Source: Desulfosarcina sp.
GTDB lineage: Bacteria; Desulfobacterota; Desulfobacteria; Desulfobacterales; Desulfosarcinaceae
DNA length: 11,064 bases
Reading direction: 5' to 3'
Assembly: GCA_030642405.1 (NCBI GenBank)
Contig: DAOWNV010000065.1
Coordinates: forward strand, 1-11,064
Numbering within the stretch: the first letter of the stretch is position 1; every line of letters starts with the position of its first letter. Below are positions 1-6,684 of the stretch, one piece after another. The notes below the pieces were generated by a model that was not told the origin of the DNA, did no database searches, and was given only the letters and a program-made list of their open reading frames with translations. The translations under genes and the position numbers were made by a program.

Positions 1-18
1 AAGGTGATGCCGATATAA
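1..18 (+). CDS. Possible 3' end of an upstream gene (partial)
   Basis: Reading from base 1 gives the residues KVMPI followed by a TAA stop at 16-18. This could be the last few codons of a gene lying to the left. The stop is followed by a good ribosome binding site and the start of the next gene at 37, which is normal operon spacing. A hydrophobic ending of this kind is compatible with a second MoeA-type protein, but five residues cannot identify a family. A different frame stays open from base 3 to a TGA at 78-80 and is an alternative tail that would overlap the next gene by 44 bases. Confidence 0.3.
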   Translation, partial: KVMPI

Positions 19-25
19 AAAACTC

Positions 26-30
26 AGGAG
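26..30 (+). promoter_or_regulatory. Ribosome binding site deciding the TTG start at 37
   Basis: AGGAG lies six bases upstream of the TTG at 37. The first in-frame ATG, at 67, has no purine-rich site at a suitable distance. The TTG is therefore the preferred start of the MoeA-fusion gene. Confidence 0.7.
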
Positions 31-36
31 ACCTGA

Positions 37-1971
37 TTGAAAACCAAGCGCAACATTTACCTGAACATGAAACCACTTGAAGAGGCCCGGAACATATTTT
101 TCGAGCATTTTTCCGCAGCCGGTACATTGATCACGGAAAGTGTATCACCAACCGATGCCGTAGGCCGTGTATTGGCAGAACCGGTTACCGCCGCTGTCTC
201 CTCACCCAACTTTCATGCTGCCGCCATGGATGGCGTTGCCGTGAAAGCCGAAGAGACCTTTGGTGCTAGTGAATCCCGACCCAAAATCCTGGCCGTGGGC
301 AGCCAGGCTGTTTTTGTCAATACCGGTCACGTCATGCCCTACGGAGCCGACGCCGTTATTATGATCGAAAATGTACAGTTGGTGGACACCGAAACCATCT
401 GTATCGAGGCACCGGTTTTTCCCTGGCAACATGTACGCAAAATGGGAGAGGATATCGTTGCAACGGAACTACTCTATCCCCGAGGACACAAGGTAACGCC
501 CTATTGTGTGGCTGCGTTGATCGCTGGAGGAGTTTTTCAGGTGCCGGTACGGAAAAAACCTCGTATTCTCATCATTCCAACAGGTTCGGAACTGGTGGAT
601 TGGCGTTCCACCGTCCCTGAAGACATGACTCCGGGTCAGGTGTTGGAAACCAACGGATACGTGCTTGAAAAAATGGTCGAAGCCTGCGGCGGTGAAGCGG
701 TTCGCCATGAAAAAGTAATGGATGAATTGGATTTGATTCGCCGGACGGTGGCCGACGCCATAACCGGTGACATGGATATGGTTATGACTATAGGTGGATC
801 TTCCGCCGGTTCCCAAGACTACGCCCTGCCCGTATTGAAAAAAATGGGGCAAATGTTGGTTCATGGTGTAACCATCATGCCCGGAAAACCCGTTCTCCTA
901 GGCGATATCCAAGGAAAACCATTTGTGGGGATTCCCGGGTATCCAGTGTCGGCCATCATTGCCTACGAACAGTTCGTTCAACCGATGATCCAACGAATGC
1001 TTGGAATTGCAGACGTTCCTCGGGAAACTGTACCGGTAACGCCCACGCGGAAAATCGCTTCCAAACTGGGTGTTGAGGAATTCTTACGGGTCAAGCTGGG
1101 TCAGGTGGGAAAAAAAATCGTGGCAACCCCCTTGCCTCGGGGTGCCGGCATGATCACAAGCCTTACAGAAGCAGACGGCATCATTCGCATTCCGAGCCAA
1201 GCGGAAGGCATCAAAGAAAATGACCCAGTCTATGCTGAACTGCTCAAACCCATTTCCACCATCCGAAATACCATCGTCATTGTGGGCAGCCACGACAACA
1301 CGCTGGATGTGTTGGCAGACGAACTTAGGGTTGGAGACAGATCCCTAACCCTTTCTTCCAGCCATGTAGGTAGTATGGGAGGACTCATGGCCGTCAAACG
1401 CGGTGTTTGCCACCTGGCCGGTGCTCACCTTCTGGACACTGAAACCGGCGAATACAATATTTCCTATCTTAAAAGATACCTTCCGGAAACAAAAGTTCGA
1501 CTGGTAAATCTGGTTATGCGGACCCAGGGGCTAATTATACAGAAAGAAAACCCCAAAGGATTATCAAAAATAGAGGATCTATGCAAAAATGACGTGGTCT
1601 TCATCAACCGCCAGGGGGGGTCGGGGACCCGCATTTTGCTGGATTACCAATTGGCAAAAATCGGCCTTTCTTCAAATCAGATCAATGGGTATGCCGATGA
1701 AGAGTTCACTCATATGAACGTGGCCGTTGCAGTCCTCAGCGGTACGGCTGATGCTGGGCTGGGTATCTTTGCTGCAGCCAAGGCACTGAACCTCGATTTT
1801 ATTCCCGTGGTTACCGAGCAATACGACCTGGTCATTCCCGAAGAGTATTTTAACTCCCCCGGCATCCGGCGTTTACTCGAAACGATTAAAACCGATTCGT
1901 TCAAAAAACGGGTGGAAGCGTTGGGCGGATACAGTACGGTGAAGACGGGAATGGTGGTCTCCGACTTATAA
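37..1971 (+). CDS. Molybdopterin molybdotransferase (MoeA) fused to a C-terminal PBP-like domain
   Basis: This 644-residue cytoplasmic protein is predicted to act in the last step of molybdenum cofactor assembly, putting molybdate (or tungstate) into adenylylated molybdopterin. Residues 1 to about 405 are a full MoeA region: MDG at 64-66, PTGSE at 181-185, GGSSAGSQDY at 253-262, PGKP at 282-285 and GIPGYPVS at 298-305. From about 409 to 640 there is a periplasmic-binding-protein-like domain (the PBP_like/LysR-substrate-type family) with no signal peptide. Its motifs are SSSHVGSMGG at 440-449, NRQGGSGTR at 524-532, EEFTHM at 555-560 and EQYDLVIP at 594-601. The length matches the known MoeA/LysR-domain fusion family. 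E. coli MoeA is about 411 residues and lacks the second domain. The molybdate loop differs from the usual GGVSVG form, as I recall is typical of this fusion subfamily. The second domain may bind the oxyanion or a cofactor intermediate, which is inference. The start is TTG with a clear ribosome binding site. rtcB follows after 19 bases. Confidence 0.9.
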   Translation: MKTKRNIYLNMKPLEEARNIFFEHFSAAGTLITESVSPTDAVGRVLAEPVTAAVSSPNFHAAAMDGVAVKAEETFGASESRPKILAVGSQAVFVNTGHVMPYGADAVIMIENVQLVDTETICIEAPVFPWQHVRKMGEDIVATELLYPRGHKVTPYCVAALIAGGVFQVPVRKKPRILIIPTGSELVDWRSTVPEDMTPGQVLETNGYVLEKMVEACGGEAVRHEKVMDELDLIRRTVADAITGDMDMVMTIGGSSAGSQDYALPVLKKMGQMLVHGVTIMPGKPVLLGDIQGKPFVGIPGYPVSAIIAYEQFVQPMIQRMLGIADVPRETVPVTPTRKIASKLGVEEFLRVKLGQVGKKIVATPLPRGAGMITSLTEADGIIRIPSQAEGIKENDPVYAELLKPISTIRNTIVIVGSHDNTLDVLADELRVGDRSLTLSSSHVGSMGGLMAVKRGVCHLAGAHLLDTETGEYNISYLKRYLPETKVRLVNLVMRTQGLIIQKENPKGLSKIEDLCKNDVVFINRQGGSGTRILLDYQLAKIGLSSNQINGYADEEFTHMNVAVAVLSGTADAGLGIFAAAKALNLDFIPVVTEQYDLVIPEEYFNSPGIRRLLETIKTDSFKKRVEALGGYSTVKTGMVVSDL

Positions 1972-1979
1972 ATCAACGC

Positions 1980-1986
1980 GGGAGGT
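1980..1986 (+). promoter_or_regulatory. Ribosome binding site deciding the rtcB start
   Basis: GGGAGGT is a near-perfect Shine-Dalgarno sequence. The ATG at 1991 is five bases beyond its GGAGG core. A longer reading beginning at the GTG at 1985 would place the start inside the ribosome binding site, so the ATG is chosen. Confidence 0.8.
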
Positions 1987-1990
1987 GACC

Positions 1991-3424
1991 ATGGAACTAA
2001 GAAAAATCTCTCCATTTTGCTATGAAATTCCAAAAACAGGATCCATGAACGTACCGGGCAGGATCTTCATGAGCGAGCGGATGGCAAACGGACGGGTTGA
2101 AGCGGGACCGTTGAAACAAGTAGTCAATGTTGCAGCCCTGCCGGGTATTCTAACCGCATCCATGGCCATGCCGGACATGCATTTGGGGTATGGTTTTCCC
2201 ATCGGCGGCGTGGCTGCATTTGACTGGGACACCGGTATTGTTTCTCCCGGCGGTGTCGGCTACGACATCAATTGCGGTGTTCGTCTGGCGGCAACGGGGC
2301 TGGAGGAAAAGGAAGTTCGGCCGGTCTTGGAAAAACTCGTCACGGCCCTGTATCAAAACATCCCATCGGGCGTTGGATCTACAGGCTCATTAACCCTCTC
2401 CACCAAAGAGGAATTAAAAGTGTTGCGTGAAGGCGGGCAATGGGCGGTTCGTGCGGGCTTCGGCGAACCTTCGGATGTGTGGTGCACCGAAGACGATGGA
2501 TGTATGACCCAAGCAGATCCATCGGTTATCAGCGAAAGGGCTTTGAAACGGGGAGCCAAACAGTTGGGGACATTAGGCAGCGGCAACCACTTTCTTGAAG
2601 TGGGTGTGGTGGAAACCCTATACGACGAAACAGCGGCACGGACTTTCGGCCTGTTTCAAGGCCAGGTAACGGTGCTTTTGCATACCGGAAGCCGGGGATT
2701 GGGTTATCAAGTGTGCGACGACGCCTTGGCCATTATGGCCAAACAAGTCAGGACACTAAACACTCAGCTGCCCGATCGCCAGTTGGCTTGCGCCATGATC
2801 CAATCCCATGTGGGCCGGCAGTATCTGGCCGCCATGGCCTGTGCCGCCAATTATGCCTGGGCCAATCGTCAGATTCTTTTGCATCGTACCCGCGAAACCT
2901 TCCAAAAAGTGATGGGAATCGGCCCAAGGGATCTGGCCATGCACCAAGTATACGACATCTGTCACAACATCGCCAAACGGGAAACCCATATGGTAGATGG
3001 AGAATATCGATCGGTTTGTGTTCATCGAAAAGGAGCGACCCGATCCTTTCCTCCCGGCCACCCGGATGTTTGCGAAAAATATCGTAACGTTGGCCAACCG
3101 GTTCTTATTCCGGGTGACATGGGTACGGCCTCATATGTTCTTGCAGGAACCCATACCGCCATGGAACAAAGCTTCGGCTCCACATCTCATGGAGCCGGAC
3201 GGGTTCTCAGCCGCAAGGCGGCGAAAAAACGAAGCAAAGGTCGCTCTATTCATCGCGAACTGGCTGACAAGGGCATCCTGGTGAAATGGACCGGTCGCCA
3301 CACCCTGGCTGAAGAGATGCCCGACGCCTATAAAGATATTCATGAGGTCGTAGATACCGTACACAAAGCGGGCTTGTCAAAAAAAGTGGCCCGGCTAAGG
3401 CCCATTTGTGTAATCAAAGGTTGA
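1991..3424 (+). CDS. rtcB: RNA-splicing ligase RtcB (tRNA/RNA 3'-phosphate ligase)
   Basis: RtcB is a GTP- and Mn-dependent ligase that joins an RNA 3'-phosphate or 2',3'-cyclic phosphate end to a 5'-OH end. It works in RNA repair in bacteria and tRNA splicing in archaea. The 477-residue length matches the long archaeal-type form; the E. coli form is about 408. The expected active-site residues all appear in order: D62 (PDMHLGYG), C95 (YDINCGVR), H200 (GSGNHFLEV), H231 (HTGSRG), H325 (ICHNIA), H400 in SHGAGR (the guanylylated histidine) and the penultimate K476. Each is offset by only 3-4 positions from the Pyrococcus horikoshii numbering I recall (D65, C98, H203, H234, H329, H404, K480). The enzyme therefore looks functional. 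It sits 19 bases after the MoeA-fusion gene, so the two are probably co-transcribed. No archease (the usual RtcB activator) and no RtcR regulator is visible in the window. Confidence 0.97.
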   Translation: MELRKISPFCYEIPKTGSMNVPGRIFMSERMANGRVEAGPLKQVVNVAALPGILTASMAMPDMHLGYGFPIGGVAAFDWDTGIVSPGGVGYDINCGVRLAATGLEEKEVRPVLEKLVTALYQNIPSGVGSTGSLTLSTKEELKVLREGGQWAVRAGFGEPSDVWCTEDDGCMTQADPSVISERALKRGAKQLGTLGSGNHFLEVGVVETLYDETAARTFGLFQGQVTVLLHTGSRGLGYQVCDDALAIMAKQVRTLNTQLPDRQLACAMIQSHVGRQYLAAMACAANYAWANRQILLHRTRETFQKVMGIGPRDLAMHQVYDICHNIAKRETHMVDGEYRSVCVHRKGATRSFPPGHPDVCEKYRNVGQPVLIPGDMGTASYVLAGTHTAMEQSFGSTSHGAGRVLSRKAAKKRSKGRSIHRELADKGILVKWTGRHTLAEEMPDAYKDIHEVVDTVHKAGLSKKVARLRPICVIKG

Positions 3425-3443
3425 CGATTTTATAAATCTACCG

Positions 3444-3466
3444 ATATCAACTGTAGGTCTTGATAT
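3444..3466 (+). repeat. AT-rich inverted repeat in the rtcB-uppP spacer
   Basis: ATATCAA at 3444-3450 is mirrored by TTGATAT at 3460-3466 across nine bases, inside the 83-base gap between rtcB and uppP. Seven mostly A-T pairs and the lack of a T run make it a poor intrinsic terminator. It could be a dimeric regulator's operator. No convincing -35/-10 pair is present, although TTGACG at 3421-3426 and TATCAA at 3445-3450 form a weak one at 18-base spacing. This is the most likely place for uppP to have its own promoter. Confidence 0.3.
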
Positions 3467-3496
3467 ATGACCTTTTACAAAGCTGTAACGAAAATT

Positions 3497-3500
3497 GGAG
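3497..3500 (+). promoter_or_regulatory. Ribosome binding site for the TTG start of uppP
   Basis: GGAG lies seven bases before the TTG at 3508. The resulting N-terminus, MNTFEAIVLGIIQGLTEF, aligns at full length with UppP proteins and no in-frame ATG is available nearby. The TTG start is therefore well supported. Confidence 0.7.
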
Positions 3501-3507
3501 TTGACGA

Positions 3508-4338
3508 TTGAATACGTTTGAAGCGATCGTGCTGGGCATAATTCAGGGACTTACGGAATTTTTACCGGTGAGCAGTTCGGGCCACCTGGTTCTTTTTCAA
3601 CATCTGTTCGGCATGAAAGAACCGGAACTGCTTTTTGACATCTGCCTGCACGTGGGCACCCTTATGGCGGTTATCATCGTTTTTTATCGTGATATCCTTG
3701 ATATCATCATAGCCCTGATACAGATACCATCAAGGATGAAACAGGCCGGCGGGCTGAAAAGGTTGTTGGAGATCGACACATCCATCCGAATGGCCCTGTT
3801 GATTATTGTGGGCAGCATCCCCACCGCCGTCATCGGCCTTTTGTTCAAAGAGATCACCGACCAATTATTCGGCTCCATCACGGTCGTTGGATTCATGCTT
3901 CTCGTTACCGGAATAGTACTGTGGTTTACGCGAAATATAACAGGTAGAGGCCGCCCGGTCAAAAGGATGACAACAAAAGACGCCATCATTATCGGCATCG
4001 TACAGGGTTTGGCCATTATTCCAGGCATCTCACGCTCCGGATCCACCATCTCAACGGCATTGTTTTTGGGGGTCGATCGCAAAATGGCGGGCCGATATTC
4101 GTTTCTTTTATCAATGCCTGCCATCCTGGGCGCCCTGATTCTTGGGATAGATACACCTGCGTTGCACACCACAATTCCCCTATCTACCATTATTGTGGGT
4201 TCGGTCATTTCTGCAATTGTAGGATGGCTGGCCCTGGTGATTTTGTTGAAGGTGGTGGACCGGGGTCAGTTGCATCGTTTTGCGCCCTACTGCTGGATCG
4301 CAGGCGTTACCACCCTGCTCCTCGCCTGGTTTGGGTAA
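3508..4338 (+). CDS. uppP: Undecaprenyl-diphosphatase UppP (BacA)
   Basis: This integral inner-membrane phosphatase converts undecaprenyl diphosphate to undecaprenyl phosphate. That recycles the lipid carrier of peptidoglycan and surface-polysaccharide synthesis, and extra copies give bacitracin resistance. The 276 residues match the usual 265-280. The first signature is QGLTEFLPVSSSGHL at residues 13-27, with E17 and H26 corresponding to E21 and H30 of E. coli. The second is PGISRSGST at 172-180, carrying the conserved arginine R176. The first acidic position of the (E/Q)xxxE motif is a glutamine, Q13, which is allowed in the family. Several hydrophobic membrane spans follow, in line with the expected eight or so. 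It is separated from rtcB by 83 bases and precedes the cyclase-like gene by 18 bases, suggesting a uppP-led transcript. Confidence 0.97.
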   Translation: MNTFEAIVLGIIQGLTEFLPVSSSGHLVLFQHLFGMKEPELLFDICLHVGTLMAVIIVFYRDILDIIIALIQIPSRMKQAGGLKRLLEIDTSIRMALLIIVGSIPTAVIGLLFKEITDQLFGSITVVGFMLLVTGIVLWFTRNITGRGRPVKRMTTKDAIIIGIVQGLAIIPGISRSGSTISTALFLGVDRKMAGRYSFLLSMPAILGALILGIDTPALHTTIPLSTIIVGSVISAIVGWLALVILLKVVDRGQLHRFAPYCWIAGVTTLLLAWFG

Positions 4339-4356
4339 AGGTGGATTGGATTCAAA

Positions 4357-5550
4357 ATGCCACGAACCGAAGAAACTACGGAAAATCAACCAACACCGCA
4401 TGTTCATTTCCCCCTTGAGGCGATGGTTTCTTCGACCTTGTTCATCGATCACAACCTTCGCATTGAATGGGTAAAAACGAAAAAAAGCGATCGCCTCTCC
4501 AACGCTATCAGTGATGAATGGCAAGACGATCCTTTAGGGACCGTTTTCGACATTCTGCTCCGCGCGTCTTTGAAAGAGCTGGTTTTCAATTGGCAACCGC
4601 TGTTTACCTTTGTCTATCGGTTTTTACAAAAAACCACATCGAAGGAGATATTCAATCGGTTGGCACCAACCCTGTCTACGGGAATAAAAGAGATAACACC
4701 CAAAATTATCTCCGGGCAAATCAGGCAGGGACAAATCGATAGCGCGCCGATCCGCCTGGAGGACGAAGACGGCCAAATGCAGGACCGTAGAATCTATGGA
4801 CTCGTCCTATCGGAAGGGACGCTTTTTATTTTGAATAAAGACCGGCAGGCCAGCCGCAAAACGGGTGCCGACAGGCACGACAGACAGCCGGCTTCCGATG
4901 ACGATACCGGGAAAATACCTTTCAGTGTGCTATCGGCACGGCTCGATGATTCCCGGGGCATCGTGGACACCATGCTGCCGGAGGCTTATTATCAGCTAAT
5001 GACACGGATTTGGGACGAATGTGACGGTATTTTGGCGTCCTATGCCGGCCGCCGTGCAAAACGAAGCGGGATCGAGGTGCAATATATCATTTCCCAACAG
5101 GGGGAGACTGATCCCGCCTACGATGCAATATGCTGTGCCATTGAACTAAAAAAAAAGATGCGTGAAATCGAAGCAACACTGAAATCGGAAAAAGGATGGT
5201 TCTCCAGAATCCGTTTGAACATCGGTATCAGTAGTGGGAGGGATCACGTTGAAGAGAGCGATCCGACCGCCGGCATGGCATTCATCCTTCCCGGAGGTGC
5301 GGCGGACCAGGCAAATTATCTATCGGCCATTTCCAGCCTGGGAAGCATATGGATCACCAAATCCGCCTTTAGCCATATCGCTTCCCATCTGACAAAGCGC
5401 ATCACTTTTGGTATTTACCACAATCAGAAACTGATCCCCAGAATTTTCGCCAAAATTTCGGACCTTCGTCACTCGAATAGTACATCATTCCCGGAAAAAG
5501 GAATGCGATCCATGGCAGTTACGCGTATTATTTCTTTACGAAATGCGTGA
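4357..5550 (+). CDS. PAS-like protein with a degenerate class III nucleotidyl cyclase-type domain
   Basis: I do not recognise this 397-residue soluble protein as a named gene. Residues 25-165 look PAS-like: a short N-terminal strand (STLFIDHNLRIEW), a helical middle and a final strand region (YGLVLSEGTLFIL). Residues from about 189 to 380 follow the outline of a class III adenylate/guanylate cyclase domain: FSVLSARL at 189-196, RSGIEVQYI around 236-244, IGISSG at 289-294 and an AADQANYL segment at 315-322. By eye, every key position is changed. The two metal-binding aspartates correspond to R195 and I239. The transition-state asparagine and arginine correspond to D317 and Y321. It is therefore probably a non-catalytic regulatory or binding domain. 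There is no signal peptide or membrane segment. The start is ATG 4357, with a weak AAGGTGG about 12 bases upstream; M23 (4423) is an alternative. It lies 18 bases after uppP and is probably co-transcribed with it. Confidence 0.6.
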   Translation: MPRTEETTENQPTPHVHFPLEAMVSSTLFIDHNLRIEWVKTKKSDRLSNAISDEWQDDPLGTVFDILLRASLKELVFNWQPLFTFVYRFLQKTTSKEIFNRLAPTLSTGIKEITPKIISGQIRQGQIDSAPIRLEDEDGQMQDRRIYGLVLSEGTLFILNKDRQASRKTGADRHDRQPASDDDTGKIPFSVLSARLDDSRGIVDTMLPEAYYQLMTRIWDECDGILASYAGRRAKRSGIEVQYIISQQGETDPAYDAICCAIELKKKMREIEATLKSEKGWFSRIRLNIGISSGRDHVEESDPTAGMAFILPGGAADQANYLSAISSLGSIWITKSAFSHIASHLTKRITFGIYHNQKLIPRIFAKISDLRHSNSTSFPEKGMRSMAVTRIISLRNA

Positions 5551-5594
5551 CGGCATCGGCCTTTAACGCCTCCTGCAGAAGATCGTGAGTAGTT
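5551..5594 (+). other. Convergent intergenic spacer without a visible terminator
   Basis: These 44 bases separate the end of the + strand genes from the end of the - strand signalling operon. I see no stable GC-rich hairpin followed by a T run on either strand. Termination may be Rho-dependent, or the transcripts may overlap. Confidence 0.5.
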
Positions 5595-6677
5595 TTATTC
5601 ATCCATCAAAGAGGCATGTGTCGTCTCAAAGTCTTGTTCGATGTTGATGAACGTTTGAACAATTTTCGGATCGAAATGTTTTCCACTGCTTTCAATAATG
5701 ATCGCCTTGGATTTTTCGTGAGAAAAGGGCTCTTTGTAAGGCCGACGGGATCGTAAGGCATCGTACACATCCACCAGAGCCATAATTCGTGCGCTCAGGG
5801 GGATATCCGTACCGGACAGTCCGGATGGATAACCGCTGCCGTCCCATTTCTCGTGATGGGATTTGGAGATCTCGATTCCCATGTTGACAAACTCATTTTT
5901 CGGATACTGTTTTTGTACGGACTCCAGGGTGGCTGCACCGATGGTTGTGTGTGTCTTCATGGTTTCAAACTCTTCATCCGTCAGTCCTCCGGGTTTGAGC
6001 AATATGGCATCTTGGATGCCCACCTTGCCCAGGTCGTGCAACGGGCTGGCATGGACGATGGTAGTGATGAATTCCGGTGTTATGGCGTCTGTAAAATCCG
6101 GTGTCTGGGACATTGCGATGGACAATAATTTGCAAAGGTGTTGCACCCGTTCCAGATGCATTCCGGTATCGTCGTCTCTCGTATGCGACAGCTTGGCAAG
6201 GGCGAAGATCATTGCCAGTTGAGATTTGTTGATCTCCTCTACCTGCTGTGCAACCCGTTTCTTGAGCTTCTCGTTGAACTGGCGCAGCACATTACGAACA
6301 CTGTTCAATTGCAGGTGAGTCTCCACCCTCGCGTAAACTTCTTCCGTCTGAAAAGGTTTGGTGATGTAGTCCACACCACCGCACTTAAATGCCCTGATCT
6401 TGTTGTCCGCGTCACCCAAAGCACTGATAAAAATAATCGGAATATCTTTGAGGTTGGCCCTGGTCTTGAATACATCACACACTTCATATCCATTCATTTC
6501 CGGCATGTTTATGTCAAGCAAAACCAGATCCGGTCGTTTCCTGGATGCCGCAGCCAGAGCCATCTTTCCTCCCGGAAACGCGGATACGTTGTACCCTTTG
6601 CGTTGGAGCATCGAGCTGAGAAGTTGAAGGTTCTCCGGTACATCGTCTACAATCATTATTGTTTCTGTATTCAACAC
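5595..6677 (-). CDS. Response regulator with HD-GYP cyclic-di-GMP phosphodiesterase output
   Basis: This 360-residue cytoplasmic regulator belongs to the RpfG-like class. Residues 5-125 form a receiver domain with the acidic pair D11/D12, phospho-acceptor D55 (LLDINMPEMNG), S85 and K107 (TKPF). A charged helical linker runs from about 128 to 155. The HD-GYP domain spans about 155-345 and has H174, the HD pair H214/D215 (PLHDLGKVGI), H243, HH at 274-275 and the GYP triplet at 282-284 (WDGSGYP). All expected metal-binding motifs are present, so hydrolysis of cyclic di-GMP is the predicted output, switched by phosphorylation from the adjacent kinase. The start is GTG at 6677, with TTG as the next codon. 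Either could be used, since GAGG lies 3 bases before the GTG and 6 before the TTG. The gene begins 5 bases after the kinase stop, so translation is probably coupled. Confidence 0.95.
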   Translation of the reverse strand: MLNTETIMIVDDVPENLQLLSSMLQRKGYNVSAFPGGKMALAAASRKRPDLVLLDINMPEMNGYEVCDVFKTRANLKDIPIIFISALGDADNKIRAFKCGGVDYITKPFQTEEVYARVETHLQLNSVRNVLRQFNEKLKKRVAQQVEEINKSQLAMIFALAKLSHTRDDDTGMHLERVQHLCKLLSIAMSQTPDFTDAITPEFITTIVHASPLHDLGKVGIQDAILLKPGGLTDEEFETMKTHTTIGAATLESVQKQYPKNEFVNMGIEISKSHHEKWDGSGYPSGLSGTDIPLSARIMALVDVYDALRSRRPYKEPFSHEKSKAIIIESSGKHFDPKIVQTFINIEQDFETTHASLMDE

Positions 6678-6684
6678 TCACCTC
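6678..6684 (-). promoter_or_regulatory. Ribosome binding site overlapping the kinase stop codon
   Basis: On the - strand GAGGTGA (6684 down to 6678) runs through the second and third bases of the kinase TGA (6685-6683) and ends directly at the GTG start of the HD-GYP gene. The arrangement points to translational coupling of kinase and regulator. Because GAGG is only 3 bases from the GTG, the following TTG at 6674 may be the real start. Confidence 0.5.

Noticed and set aside
67..69. ATG at 67 as the start of the MoeA fusion
   Set aside because: It has no ribosome binding site at a suitable distance, whereas the TTG at 37 follows AGGAG by six bases. The ATG stays possible but less likely.
469..864. 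131-codon open frame on the - strand opposite the MoeA fusion
   Set aside because: It is rich in His, Gly and Phe, as expected from the complement of MoeA codons, and has no start context.
1614..1620. Run of seven G residues within the MoeA fusion as a possible phase-variation tract
   Set aside because: The frame is intact and conserved motifs (NRQGGSGTR, then EEFTHM) continue on both sides. Seven bases inside a housekeeping gene are not enough to argue for programmed slippage.
3684..4208. 174-codon open frame on the - strand opposite uppP
   Set aside because: It mirrors uppP, which has full family motifs. Its translation shows no domain pattern, and it lacks a sensible ribosome binding site and context.
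5551..5594. Shared bidirectional terminator between the convergent genes
   Set aside because: Only a three-base GGC/GCC arm pair is present around 5558-5570, which is too weak to call.
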